From Candidatus Thiodiazotropha sp. (ex Codakia rugifera) (GTDB taxonomy: Bacteria > Pseudomonadota > Gammaproteobacteria > Chromatiales > Chromatiaceae), in the NCBI GenBank assembly GCA_025656675.1, contig JAHXHN010000003.1, positions 434,001 through 498,000 on the forward strand: 64,000 bases of DNA. The letters run 5' to 3'. Shown piece after piece: positions 54,501 through 62,916 of the stretch. Each line of letters opens with the position of its first letter. Position 1 is the stretch's first letter. The notes below the pieces were generated by a model that saw only the letters and a program-made list of their open reading frames with translations, did no database searches and had not been told where the DNA came from. The position numbers and the translations under genes were made by a program.

Positions 54501-56548
54501 AAGGTGACTTCCGCCCAGTTTACTGTCGAGGTATGGCAGCCTTCACAAGCAGCGGTAGTCGCCAAATGGGCCTCATGCTTGCCGGTTGCACGAACACCAT
54601 CGTGGCAGGACTGACAACTGCCGGTGACACCCTCATGGTTGAAAGTTTCAAGGTTCCAGCTGTTGGTGTTATGGCAATTGTCACAGGATGCAGTGGTTGG
54701 AATATGATCGGTATGTTTACCTGTGGCGATACTGCCATTATGGCAGGACTCACAAGTACCCGATACACCCTCGTGATTAAAGTTTGAAACTGTCCAGCTC
54801 GCTGGTGTATGACATGCTTCACAGGGGGCGGTGGTTATTATGTGGTTGCCATGTTTCCCGGTAGCTATCACGCCATCGTGGCAGGACTCACATCCATCAG
54901 TGATACCGGTATGATCGAAAACGGATACATTCCAGGCAGCAATCACATGGCAGGTATCGCACTCAGAATTTGTCGGTAGATGGTTAGTATGTTTTCCAGT
55001 GGCTTGTATACCATTGTGACAGCTCGAGCAGCGGCCCGCCGTGTCAGACGGATGAATAAAACTAACTGAACTCCAAGAGCTGGTGGAACTATGACAGGTA
55101 TCGCACTGCTCATTGGTTTGTATATGGCTGGCATGCATGCCTGTCGCTATGGTGCCATCATGACAAGTCGAACAGAGTCCGGTTGTCTCAACACCACTGT
55201 GATCGAAACTTGTGTTGCTCCAATCATTGGTGGATATATGACAGGTATCGCACTGCTCGTTGGTTTGAATATGAGTGGCGTGTTTGCCTGTTGCCTGAGT
55301 TCCATTATGGCAGGATGAACAGACCCCGGCTGTCTCTATGTTCTCATGGTTGAACCTGATCACATTCCAATTAGCCGTTGTGGCATGACAGAGATCACAG
55401 GATTCAGTTGTGGTGATGTGGGTTGCATGTTTTCCTGGCGCTTGAACACCGTCATGGCAAGTTGCACAGGTGCCCGCTACCACCTCACTGTGATCGAAAC
55501 CGACCGACTCCCATGAATCGGTAGAGGTATGACACCTATCGCACTCTGCCGTGGTAGGTATATGCTCAGCATGCTTACCCGGTTGGGTAATACCATCATG
55601 ACAGGTAGAGCATCGGCCGAATGCCTCTTCGCCATGTATGAAGTTGACCGATAACCAGGAGTTGGTAGAGGTATGACAGACCTCGCAGGGAGCACTGGTT
55701 ACCAGGTGACCTACGTTCTTTCCGGTTGCACTGACCCCGTTATGACAGCTTTCGCAATTACCCCGGACACCGGCATGAGAGAAATTTGCTACCCGCCAGT
55801 TGGCCGTGGTATGGCAGAGATCACAGGCTTCTGAAGTCAGTATATGGACAGCAGACTTACCGGTGGCACTCACCCCATTGTGGCAGGTTTCACAAGTACC
55901 ACTGACAACATTGGAGTGGTCGAAATAGACCAATAACCAACTATTGGTGATATGGCAGGTATCACAGGGTTCATTGGTTGCAATGTGACTGGCGTGTTTA
56001 CCTGCCGCGATATCACCATTGTGGCAGCTTTCACAGGTACCGGTGACCTGTGAGTGATCGACATGACTAACCCGTCCCCAACTGAAGGTGGAGTGACAGA
56101 ATTCACAGGTGTTTCCCGATAGAATATGCTGATTGTCCTTACCTTGCGCAGCACTGCCGTTGTGACAGGCAAAACAGTCGCCTGAGATACTGCCATGGTC
56201 AAAACGGGCCACATGCCAACCCACAGTGGTATGACAATCATCGCATTGATCATTGCTACGGATATGATCCATCGTCTTACCGGCTGCATCAGTATCGTTA
56301 TGACACCCATCGCATAACACCGGTGTACCGGCAAACTGGCCTTTGTCATGGCAACTGTCACATTCAACGTTACGATGCTCACCGGTCAGGGGAAAACCGG
56401 TTGAAAAATGATCGTATTCACTGGTAGCTGCAAACAAAGGATTATTCAACAACCCTGCAAACAATATTACCAAAAGCAATGTAAACCAAGGAAACTGATG
56501 TACAGCTTGGCTGATTCCCGTCTTGCTTTGTTGAATAGTATTCATCAT
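51584..56548 (-). CDS. Giant multiheme c-type cytochrome, 67 CXXCH motifs
   Basis: A 1654-aa exported cytochrome. A signal peptide ends near residue 41. I count 67 CXXCH haem-attachment motifs from residue 63 to 1620, plus one CX4CH at 1640-1646; segment lengths sum to exactly 1654. From haem 2 on, the chain repeats a two-haem unit of about 42 residues: CXXCH, an 18-residue linker with ATGK and a His before I/L/V, CXXCH, then an 18-21 residue linker with a Trp and F-D/N/S-H. The two non-motif His per unit would allow bis-His ligation of every haem. It lies 19 bp after the 21-haem gene. A periplasmic electron wire or capacitor, or a cell-surface nanowire subunit, are possible roles; both are inference. 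Confidence 0.95.
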   Translation of the reverse strand: MMNTIQQSKTGISQAVHQFPWFTLLLVILFAGLLNNPLFAATSEYDHFSTGFPLTGEHRNVECDSCHDKGQFAGTPVLCDGCHNDTDAAGKTMDHIRSNDQCDDCHTTVGWHVARFDHGSISGDCFACHNGSAAQGKDNQHILSGNTCEFCHSTFSWGRVSHVDHSQVTGTCESCHNGDIAAGKHASHIATNEPCDTCHITNSWLLVYFDHSNVVSGTCETCHNGVSATGKSAVHILTSEACDLCHTTANWRVANFSHAGVRGNCESCHNGVSATGKNVGHLVTSAPCEVCHTSTNSWLSVNFIHGEEAFGRCSTCHDGITQPGKHAEHIPTTAECDRCHTSTDSWESVGFDHSEVVAGTCATCHDGVQAPGKHATHITTTESCDLCHATTANWNVIRFNHENIETAGVCSSCHNGTQATGKHATHIQTNEQCDTCHISTNDWSNTSFDHSGVETTGLCSTCHDGTIATGMHASHIQTNEQCDTCHSSTSSWSSVSFIHPSDTAGRCSSCHNGIQATGKHTNHLPTNSECDTCHVIAAWNVSVFDHTGITDGCESCHDGVIATGKHGNHIITTAPCEACHTPASWTVSNFNHEGVSGTCESCHNGSIATGKHTDHIPTTASCDNCHNTNSWNLETFNHEGVTGSCQSCHDGVRATGKHEAHLATTAACEGCHTSTVNWAEVTFDHSIATGPCESCHDGVTATGKSANHIQTDAACDNCHISNVTWTSVRFDHTGITTDCETCHNNVDAIGKPDTHIPTDEPCENCHNTVTWSTGRFDHAGVAGACSSCHDGTIATGKSTTHIPTDAQCDSCHTSTIDWTSINFNHDNIQASGACSNCHDGTLATGKHAQHIQTTAQCDTCHLSTINWTDTSFDHSGVTTAGVCASCHDGTIATGKHATHVTTNEQCDVCHTSTTSWTRVGFDHSSVPTAGVCSSCHNGVRATGKHDAHILTSAQCDTCHTVNGWNISNFSHEGVTGACESCHNGNIATGKHAAHILTNRACDECHTTNDWTLTGFSHVGVTESCESCHNGDIATGKSPSHVLTNAACDTCHNTNSWTITNFNHEGVTGSCQSCHDGVRATGKHTSHVATTASCEACHTSTSNWLQIRFDHAVVTGACESCHDGVTATGKPTNHIQTNAPCDNCHISNTNWTSIRFDHTGITSGCETCHNNVDAIGKPANHIPTNEPCENCHTTVTWSTGTFNHSGVAGTCSSCHNGTTATGKHGAHIATNGQCDSCHISTANWTSIRFDHSTVTGSCQSCHNGVIATGKSASHVATNAACDICHTSQTTWTAVNFDHSVALGSCSSCHNGVTATGKPGNHVPTTAECDACHTSQTNWLAVQFDHTNAAGNCSNCHDGITATGKDPGHVPTTAQCDECHLSTSNWLSVRFNHVNVAGTCSSCHNGVTATGKHANHITTSSQCDTCHVSTTDWRNVNFSHQGITTGCSSCHNGTLATGKPVNHIPTTAECNTCHLSTSNWLSVRFNHTNVAGTCSNCHNGNFATGKPPGHLTTNAQCDDCHTSTTNWTSVTFDHAGVTDNCDSCHNGSTATGKPNGHFVTTQQCNNCHTTNSWLPVTNYRHVSGNYPGDHRANLGCNDCHTNNQETIPWRFPSYARSCAGCHANDYDNGEDDHNGLSNDRNCGASGCHRVSDRDWD
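52781..55321 (-). repeat. Internal tandem duplication of an 18-haem block
   Basis: Residues 410-833 (haems 16-33, 54050-55321) and 834-1256 (haems 34-51, 52781-54049) of the giant cytochrome align without gaps except in two linkers. Linker lengths between haem pairs follow the same order in both copies (21, 20/21, 18, 18, 18, 19, 19, 18, 21/19), and matching segments such as FNHEGVTGSCQSCHDGVRAT occur at the same offset of 18 haems. Confidence 0.85.
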
Positions 56549-56567
56549 ATGGCTATCCAGATATCAA

Positions 56568-58145
56568 TCATCGAATGATTGGATCTTTGAATGTTTCGGT
56601 ACTATGGCAGCGATCGCAGTGACGCCCAAAACCACCACGGTGAATATCATCACCACGGTGGCAGCCATAACAATGATTGGATGACTGCTTGTGTTCTGTC
56701 AGTAACGTTCGATGGCAGTTATGACAGTATATTTCACTGTGTTTACCTTCCAGGGGAAAATCAGTCTGCGTTTCATGGTCGAATGTCCACAACAGCCAGG
56801 CATTTGGATTATGGCATTCACCACACTTGTCACCCATTCTGCCATCGTGAGAATCATCTGCTTCGTGACAGGCGAGGCAGGCTGTCTCAGTTTGCTGAAA
56901 TTCAGCATTCAGATGACAGGACTCACAAGTCGTAACGCTATGAATGCCGATCAGGGGGAATCGGGTAATGTCATGTTCAAAAAACAGCTTCACATTCCAG
57001 CCATTTTCATTGTGACAATAGCCACAATTCTCTCCGAGTTCGTTTTTATGGACATCTATCGCACGATGACAGGTAATACACTCGGCTTCCTCAAGATCAT
57101 CCATTTCAACACTACGGTGACAGGCATTACAGACAAGATCCTCGTGTTTACCCTTGAGAGGAAATTTGGTGTCGTCCCCATGATCGAATTTAACCTTTCT
57201 CCAGTCTTCCACACTATGACAATCCTGGCACTCCTTACCATTTCGTCCCTTATGCTCGTCATCTTTTTCATGACATGAGAAACAGGTTTTAGAAGGCTTT
57301 TCATCAAACGGGCCACGTTTGTGACAAGTATCGCAAGGGACGTCTTTATGACGCCCCTCTAATGCAAACTCAGTATCTTTTCCGTGATCAAAGAGCAGCT
57401 CTTTCCAGTCTTCGCTGCTATGGCACTTATCACACTCCTTGCCATACCTGCCGTTGTGGGCATCGTTGATCAGATGACAGCCAATACACTCTTTAGGGGT
57501 ATTCTTGTAGTGATCACCGGCATGGCAGAGCTTGCAATCAAGGTCTATATGCTTACCGACCAGTTCATATTCTGTATCGATACCATGATCAAACTTACGC
57601 TCTTGCCAGTTCTCTTCGGTATGGCACTTTTCACACTCCTCCCCGAGTTTTCCCTGGTGAGCATCATCGGACTCATGACAATCAAAGCACAACGAAGGGG
57701 CATGACTGTATTTCTTCAACTCATCGGTATGACAGAGTTGGCAGGCCAGGGAGCGATGAGCTCCCTGTAGTTTAAAATCGGTTTGTGTATGTTCAAAGGA
57801 TTCACTGTCAAAGTTAATGATATCCCTATCCCTGCCCTTGTGCTCAGTGTGGCAATGTTTACAGTCAGTAGCCTGCTCCTTGTCAAGCTTGCCGTGAAAA
57901 CCCATGCCTTTCTCAATATCCTCTGCCACATCGCTATGATCGTGGCATGAGAGGCAGCGTTCTACCTGGTCGGCCTTCTTCAAGGTCTCATGACAGCTTT
58001 CACACTTCTCCTCAAACTCTGCATGACCCGATATCACAGGCCCGGGCATTAGCAACAGATCAAGCTTTCCCGCTAAAACTGGAGAAGTTGAGAAGAACAC
58101 TATTAAACAGAGACAAAAGGCATAGTAGCCATTTCGATTTATCAC
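56568..58145 (-). CDS. Multiheme c-type cytochrome, 21 CXXCH motifs
   Basis: A 525-aa exported cytochrome with a signal peptide cleaved near residue 25 (STSPVLA). Twenty-one CXXCH motifs are present. After the first three, the chain repeats a three-haem unit of about 70 residues with a signature FDHGxDTxFxLxGKHxDxxCxxCH, typical of cytochrome c3/c7-like chains and of decahaem-type electron carriers. Additional His residues before most motifs (GKH, DAH, FDH) allow bis-His ligation. It is 24 bp downstream of the cytochrome-b-like gene and 19 bp upstream of the giant cytochrome gene, so the three are one operon. It probably connects the membrane protein with the giant cytochrome in the periplasm. 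Confidence 0.94.
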   Translation of the reverse strand: MINRNGYYAFCLCLIVFFSTSPVLAGKLDLLLMPGPVISGHAEFEEKCESCHETLKKADQVERCLSCHDHSDVAEDIEKGMGFHGKLDKEQATDCKHCHTEHKGRDRDIINFDSESFEHTQTDFKLQGAHRSLACQLCHTDELKKYSHAPSLCFDCHESDDAHQGKLGEECEKCHTEENWQERKFDHGIDTEYELVGKHIDLDCKLCHAGDHYKNTPKECIGCHLINDAHNGRYGKECDKCHSSEDWKELLFDHGKDTEFALEGRHKDVPCDTCHKRGPFDEKPSKTCFSCHEKDDEHKGRNGKECQDCHSVEDWRKVKFDHGDDTKFPLKGKHEDLVCNACHRSVEMDDLEEAECITCHRAIDVHKNELGENCGYCHNENGWNVKLFFEHDITRFPLIGIHSVTTCESCHLNAEFQQTETACLACHEADDSHDGRMGDKCGECHNPNAWLLWTFDHETQTDFPLEGKHSEIYCHNCHRTLLTEHKQSSNHCYGCHRGDDIHRGGFGRHCDRCHSTETFKDPIIR

Positions 58146-58169
58146 AGATATAAGACGTATACTTGAGAA

Positions 58170-59081
58170 TCAATAGGCATGTACGGCATAGACATGAACA
58201 AAGCCGGTGATCACCATCATGACGAACAACGGCATATGAAGCAAATGCCAAATAGCAAAAAGCCTCTCGTAGAAATGTAGTTCGAGAATTTGCCTAAGTA
58301 TACTGCGATGAGTCAATAGCGTCTGCCGGATACGCAGCTGTTTACGACGTACCTTAGCCCTGTCCCAGCCCTTTCGGTAGCCGGCTGCCAACAGTTTTTT
58401 GTTCAACGACCGCATCACCATTGGATAGAGCCTGGCCGACATAAGACGCATAGTTAACCAGTGCCTGGCGCTGGCAAACGAGTTTTCGGGTGCTTCCATT
58501 ACCTTCTGCTCATACTGCTTGAGCATTTCCCTGGCTTTAGGTTGCACTTCAAATAGACGGCCCAGTTTTTTCTTCAGTGCCACTGAATCAGCATGTAGCG
58601 AAGCGAAAGTGGCTTTTCTACCATACAATCCGTAGTGGATACGGGTATAGAAATAGCGACCGAACAGCCCACTAATAGCCACAATCACCATACTGAATAG
58701 GGCAACCCGACCATTGAGAGAACCGAGATGGAAGCTTGAATGCATCATGATCAGCACCGGCCCCATCACACCAAACACCATATGGGTACGAAACCAGAAT
58801 TTGACCGTCAGCCATTTGTTCATGAACTGTAGGCGCTTACGCATCGGATAGAGCAGCAGAAGCAGCATCATGCTGCCGCCAACAATGCCAAGCCAATAAC
58901 CCCAACCAGCTTCCGCTGTCCAAACCGCCTCAGTGCGATTCAGCCAGCCCATGTAGAGCAGGAGAAGGGAAAATAGGGTAAAAACTATGGTTGTTATGAG
59001 ACCGGCTCTGCGTTGTAAAGCGGAGAAAATGCCATCCAACACGGTCTCATTGACATTGGGCGATAGTGCAGCAGTTTCCAT
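58170..59081 (-). CDS. Cytochrome-b-like inner-membrane protein
   Basis: A 303-aa membrane protein with about five TM helices (29-47, 61-79, 99-117, 125-143, 275-298) and a basic cytoplasmic loop of about 120 residues between the fourth and fifth. Candidate b-haem ligands are H100, H114 and H118 in and around the third helix (FRTHMVFGVM, LIMMHSSFHLG) and H279, H282, H296 and H301 near the last helix (WHLLHMPLFVM, GFVHVYAVH). This is consistent with a di-haem quinol or ferredoxin-linked cytochrome b, as in ferric-reductase-like families. It is the first gene of the cytochrome operon and is divergent from the ferredoxin-flavoprotein gene, with 281 bp between their starts. Confidence 0.75.
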   Translation of the reverse strand: METAALSPNVNETVLDGIFSALQRRAGLITTIVFTLFSLLLLYMGWLNRTEAVWTAEAGWGYWLGIVGGSMMLLLLLYPMRKRLQFMNKWLTVKFWFRTHMVFGVMGPVLIMMHSSFHLGSLNGRVALFSMVIVAISGLFGRYFYTRIHYGLYGRKATFASLHADSVALKKKLGRLFEVQPKAREMLKQYEQKVMEAPENSFASARHWLTMRLMSARLYPMVMRSLNKKLLAAGYRKGWDRAKVRRKQLRIRQTLLTHRSILRQILELHFYERLFAIWHLLHMPLFVMMVITGFVHVYAVHAY

Positions 59082-59362
59082 CTAGTTCACCTATAACCTG
59101 GTATAAAATCAGTTACTTAATCTGGTTTTTTATGTGCAATATTGAGAATGAGAATTAAAATCAACCTCGATATTTCTTAGTTACCTATAGTATGTTGGGA
59201 TAAATTTCCCATCCATGAAGAACTTCACAATTTCACATTCCAAAGACAATTATCTTTTCGGCAGATACACCCGTTTTTAAAATTACTCTGTAGAATTAGT
59301 GCACTATTACCCATAAATTGTGACTCATGACACTATCTGGTTATCCGAGACTAAACTAAGCG

Positions 59363-60682
59363 ATGCAGTATACTTTTGATCTCTATCTGATTTATGCCTT
59401 ACCCATACTCATCGTGTGGGCAATTTACGTATTGCATGGCAAACGAAAAAGCAAAAGAAATCTGGCCCTCAAAACTGAGGAGTTCGAGGCCGGACTTACC
59501 GAACCGGCATCCCTGCATCCCCTCATCGATCCCGCGAAATGTATGGGCTGCGGTACTTGTGTCAAAGCGTGCCCAGAACAAGTAAACCACCCTGTTCTTG
59601 GGTTGATCGACAATAAAGCAGAATTGATCGCACCGACTAATTGCATCGGTCATGGAGCCTGCAAAACCGCCTGCCCTTTCGATGCAATAACCTTGGTATT
59701 CGGTACAGAAAAACGCGGTGTGGACATACCTCTACTCAAATCCAATTTTGAAACCAGTATGCCGGGCATCTTTATTGCCGGTGAACTGGGCGGCATGGGT
59801 CTGATCAGGAATGCAATCGAACAGGGATACAGGGCACTGGACCATATTATCGAATCGCTCAATCAGGAGGGATCAGCCCCCCTGGATGTATTGATTGTCG
59901 GTGCAGGACCCGCTGGTTTCTGCGCTTCTCTTAGAGCCATGGAGAAGAAGCTTAGCTACAAGACTGTCGAACAGGAATCCTTGGGCGGTACTGTTTTTCA
60001 ATTTCCACGGGGTAAACTGGTAATGACTGCTCCGGTCAAGTTACCCATCATCGGCGATGTAAAATTCACCGAAACCACCAAGGAAAAGCTGCTCGAATTT
60101 TGGCAGGATGTGGAAAAGAAAACCCAAGTCCAGATCAGCTATCATGAACGGGTGGATAAGATTACACCGAGTGATAAAGGCGGTTATGAGGTCAAAACAA
60201 ACAAAGATACTTATCATACTCGTACCGTACTGCTCACCATTGGTCGTCGCGGCACACCGAGAAAACTGGGTGTACCTGGTGAGGATTTCAGTAAAATCAC
60301 CTATCGCCTGATCGACCCGGAACAGTATAAGAATCAACATGTGCTGGTTGTGGGTGGAGGGGACAGTGCATTGGAAGCCGCCCACAGTATTGCAGATGAG
60401 CCAGGTACGAATGTGACACTCTCCTACCGAAGTGGTGCCTTCAGTCGAGCCAAGAAAAAAAATAGAGAGAAGGTGGAGAGATACGCGAAGAAAGGAAAAA
60501 TCAACCTATTGCTCAGCACCAATGTTATAGAGTTCAGTAAAGAGAGTGTCGTCATCGACAACAAGGGAGAGAAGATTGAGATTCCAAATAATGCTGCAAT
60601 CATCTGTGCCGGTGGTATTCTCCCCACGGGCTTCCTTAAAGATACCGGCATTAACGTGGAAACCAAACATGGAACAGAATAA
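59363..60682 (+). CDS. Membrane-anchored ferredoxin-flavin NAD(P)H oxidoreductase
   Basis: A 439-aa fusion. TM anchor at residues 8-25; ferredoxin domain about 50-115; flavin/NAD(P)H disulfide-reductase-like domain about 170-430. Cluster 1 has C60, C63, C66 and C70 (CMGCGTCVKACPE). Cluster 2 has C94, C100 and C104, with H97 where the second Cys normally sits (CIGHGACKTACP). The FAD motif is VLIVGAGPAGF (180-185) and the NAD(P)H motif VLVVGGGDSALEAA (about 333). It has no CxxC redox-active disulfide, so it is not a thioredoxin reductase. It probably passes electrons between NAD(P)H, ferredoxin and the divergently encoded cytochrome b. The downstream gene overlaps it by 14 bp. Confidence 0.9.
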   Translation: MQYTFDLYLIYALPILIVWAIYVLHGKRKSKRNLALKTEEFEAGLTEPASLHPLIDPAKCMGCGTCVKACPEQVNHPVLGLIDNKAELIAPTNCIGHGACKTACPFDAITLVFGTEKRGVDIPLLKSNFETSMPGIFIAGELGGMGLIRNAIEQGYRALDHIIESLNQEGSAPLDVLIVGAGPAGFCASLRAMEKKLSYKTVEQESLGGTVFQFPRGKLVMTAPVKLPIIGDVKFTETTKEKLLEFWQDVEKKTQVQISYHERVDKITPSDKGGYEVKTNKDTYHTRTVLLTIGRRGTPRKLGVPGEDFSKITYRLIDPEQYKNQHVLVVGGGDSALEAAHSIADEPGTNVTLSYRSGAFSRAKKKNREKVERYAKKGKINLLLSTNVIEFSKESVVIDNKGEKIEIPNNAAIICAGGILPTGFLKDTGINVETKHGTE

Positions 60683-62723
60683 TCCGCCAGGTTGCGAAAA
60701 TAAATATCAATCTCCGGTGATAGTTCTGCTGCTCACCCTACTCTTATTGCACCCTCTTGTGCTCGCTGCATCCAACCATGATGAGGCGGAAGCGGCAATA
60801 CGCATCAGGGACTTTACCAAGGCAGCTCAAATCTATCAGACACTGGCTGAGTCAGGTGACCTGGAGGCACAATTCGCCCTCGGGGGATTCTACCGTTCCG
60901 GTCGTGGTGTAAAAAAGGACCAGGCACAAGCCTACCATTGGTTTCTGCAAGCAGCACAGCAGGAGCATATCGATGCCCAATACACAACCGGCACTATGTA
61001 TGAAAACGGTTGGGGGGTGAAAGCCGATACGACAAAGGCCATAGCCTGGTATGAGAAAGCATCCCTTCAGGGACACAAGCTGGCGGCAAAAAAACTAGAA
61101 TATCTGGCCACCTCTTCACCCGCCGCAGGCCTGGACGATACCCAGACATCGAATCTACTCAATCGTGCTGCAGCTGCGGGCAAAACAGAATTTATAAAGC
61201 GCATGCTAGCGACGGGGATTTCACCGGATACAAGAGATCAGTTCAGTCGCAGTGCGCTCCATGAAGCTGCCATCAACAATCGTCCGGATGCCGTCAATCT
61301 GTTACTCGCTGCCGGTGCCAATCCCAATACAAGTGACAGCCTGGGCGATACACCTCTCCACTCCGCAGCAGGACTTGGCTATGCCTCGATCGTACGCGGT
61401 CTCATCAAGGCAGGAGCTAAACTTGAGACCAACGACGCCAACAGAAACACACCTTTATTGGTTGCTACCGGCAGAAAGCAGGGCGAAGCTGTTGCAGAGC
61501 TGATTCGAAATGGCGCCAAGGTGAATGCAAAAAACCGCAACAAACAGACTTCGCTGGATATCGCACAGTTGCGGCAATATACAACCATTGCCAACAGACT
61601 GAAGCGAGCAGGTGGTATTGCCACGCAGATAAAGAATCGAACATCGGATTTCCCTGACCTCGCGAAGATCAGTCAATCCGTACTGCCTTCAAAGAATGAG
61701 GAAGACGAGGAGAGAAATCCCTTTGCTGACTGGAGTACCCTACACCTGGCTGCATGGCGAGGGCAGCTACCGCTGATTGAGGCACTTTTGGAACAAGGTT
61801 CTGAGATTAACAGCCTCGATCCTGAAGGACTCTCCCCTCTTAGCCGTGGTGTCTGGCAGGGACATAGTGAAGTTGTGACCCTGCTACTCTTTCAGGGTGC
61901 AGATCCTAACCTTGCTTCATCAGGCAGCCCCACACCGCTGTTCCTGGCCTGTCGGGAGAATAACCTGGATATGGTTCAGCAATTGATCGACCATACGGCA
62001 CAGGTCGATATATCCGGCAAAAATGGAATAACGCCATTGCATATGGCCGTTGAGCATAGCAGTGAGCCGCTCGTGGATTTACTTCTATCCAAAGGTGCCA
62101 ATGCAGCCAAGCCAACAGATGACGGTATCACACCATTGATTCTGGCGGTTGCCAAACAACAATCGGCTATTGTCAGCACCTTGATCAAACATGGGGCAAC
62201 TGTCGATCAGGCTGACCTCAAGGGCCGCACACCCCTCTATCACGCGATCGATGCAGGCAATAAAGATATCTTCTATCAGCTGTTGCGTGCAGGAGCAAAG
62301 ATCGATGTGCAGGCAAAAGACGGATTAACGCCGATGATGCGAGCGGCCTCCTTTGGTCATTCGGCATTAGTGAATGAATTGTCTAAAAATGAACAACAGA
62401 TTGACAGGCAAAGCAACAATGGCAATACGGCACTGATGCTGGCCGCGAGAAATGGATCATTGCGTACAATCAATATCTTACTGCGTTCTGGACCGGATAT
62501 TGATCATCGTAATCAGGCGGGAACCACCGCCTTGATGTTGGCTGCAGAACAGGGACACATGGACGTTGTTAAGCGGTTGCTGGATGTTAAAGCCAACGCA
62601 CATCAAATCAATCTGCGTCGAGAGAGTGCCGTCGATCTGGCTAGACGTAGTGGGCATGATAAGGTCGCGGACTACATTGAAAAGAACAAAGGTAGTGGAG
62701 GACTACTGGACTTTATGCGTTAG
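60669..62723 (+). CDS. Exported Sel1/ankyrin-repeat protein
   Basis: A 684-aa protein starting at the ATG at 60669, which overlaps the preceding gene by 14 bp; the longer open frame upstream lies within that gene. A signal peptide (about 16-34, VIVLLLTLLLLHPLVLA) is followed by two or three Sel1-like repeats (about 50-140, GDLEAQFALGGFYRSGRGV, HIDAQYTTGTMYENGWGV) and then many ankyrin repeats to the end (for example SALHEAAINNRPDAVNLLLA, DTPLHSAAGLGYASIVRGLI, GTTALMLAAEQGHMDVVKRL), interrupted near residues 345-380 by a charged linker. These are protein-binding scaffolds. Coupled translation with the oxidoreductase suggests a job in assembling or holding the electron-transfer complex in the periplasm. 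Confidence 0.9.
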   Translation: MEQNNPPGCENKYQSPVIVLLLTLLLLHPLVLAASNHDEAEAAIRIRDFTKAAQIYQTLAESGDLEAQFALGGFYRSGRGVKKDQAQAYHWFLQAAQQEHIDAQYTTGTMYENGWGVKADTTKAIAWYEKASLQGHKLAAKKLEYLATSSPAAGLDDTQTSNLLNRAAAAGKTEFIKRMLATGISPDTRDQFSRSALHEAAINNRPDAVNLLLAAGANPNTSDSLGDTPLHSAAGLGYASIVRGLIKAGAKLETNDANRNTPLLVATGRKQGEAVAELIRNGAKVNAKNRNKQTSLDIAQLRQYTTIANRLKRAGGIATQIKNRTSDFPDLAKISQSVLPSKNEEDEERNPFADWSTLHLAAWRGQLPLIEALLEQGSEINSLDPEGLSPLSRGVWQGHSEVVTLLLFQGADPNLASSGSPTPLFLACRENNLDMVQQLIDHTAQVDISGKNGITPLHMAVEHSSEPLVDLLLSKGANAAKPTDDGITPLILAVAKQQSAIVSTLIKHGATVDQADLKGRTPLYHAIDAGNKDIFYQLLRAGAKIDVQAKDGLTPMMRAASFGHSALVNELSKNEQQIDRQSNNGNTALMLAARNGSLRTINILLRSGPDIDHRNQAGTTALMLAAEQGHMDVVKRLLDVKANAHQINLRRESAVDLARRSGHDKVADYIEKNKGSGGLLDFMR

Positions 62724-62727
62724 CTAA

Positions 62728-62749
62728 GGCCTGTTAACACTAATCCAAT
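62728..62749. repeat. Second copy of the 51392 repeat arm
   Basis: GGCCTGTTAACACTAATCC followed by AAT, almost identical to the left arm at 51393-51414. Here no matching inverted arm follows nearby, so it is a single copy. It lies just after the ankyrin gene stop codon. Confidence 0.6.
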
Positions 62750-62916
62750 ACGCCCTGCTGAGGCTGTATTTGTGCCCAGCAAGGCGGAATATATACGCTT
62801 TCATTTTGGCTTTAAAAACAGATAGAGGGTGCGGCAGCGTCGCACCTTCTATGTTCAGCAACCGGAAACATACATTTTACTATAACCATTTGAGATGGTG
62901 TTCTTCTGATAAACAC

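Noticed and set aside
51584..56548. Long series of about 120-bp repeats that might suggest a CRISPR array or satellite
   Set aside because: The repeats keep a single open frame and code for CXXCH motifs; no 24-40 bp identical repeats with unrelated spacers are present.
51850..57770. Many open frames on the opposite strand and in other frames over the cytochrome genes
   Set aside because: These arise from the repeated CXXCH coding pattern and low stop frequency; none has its own domain or ribosome binding site.
60546..60668. Longer start for the Sel1/ankyrin gene
   Set aside because: The upstream 41 codons lie inside the oxidoreductase gene; the ATG at 60669 leads directly to a signal peptide.
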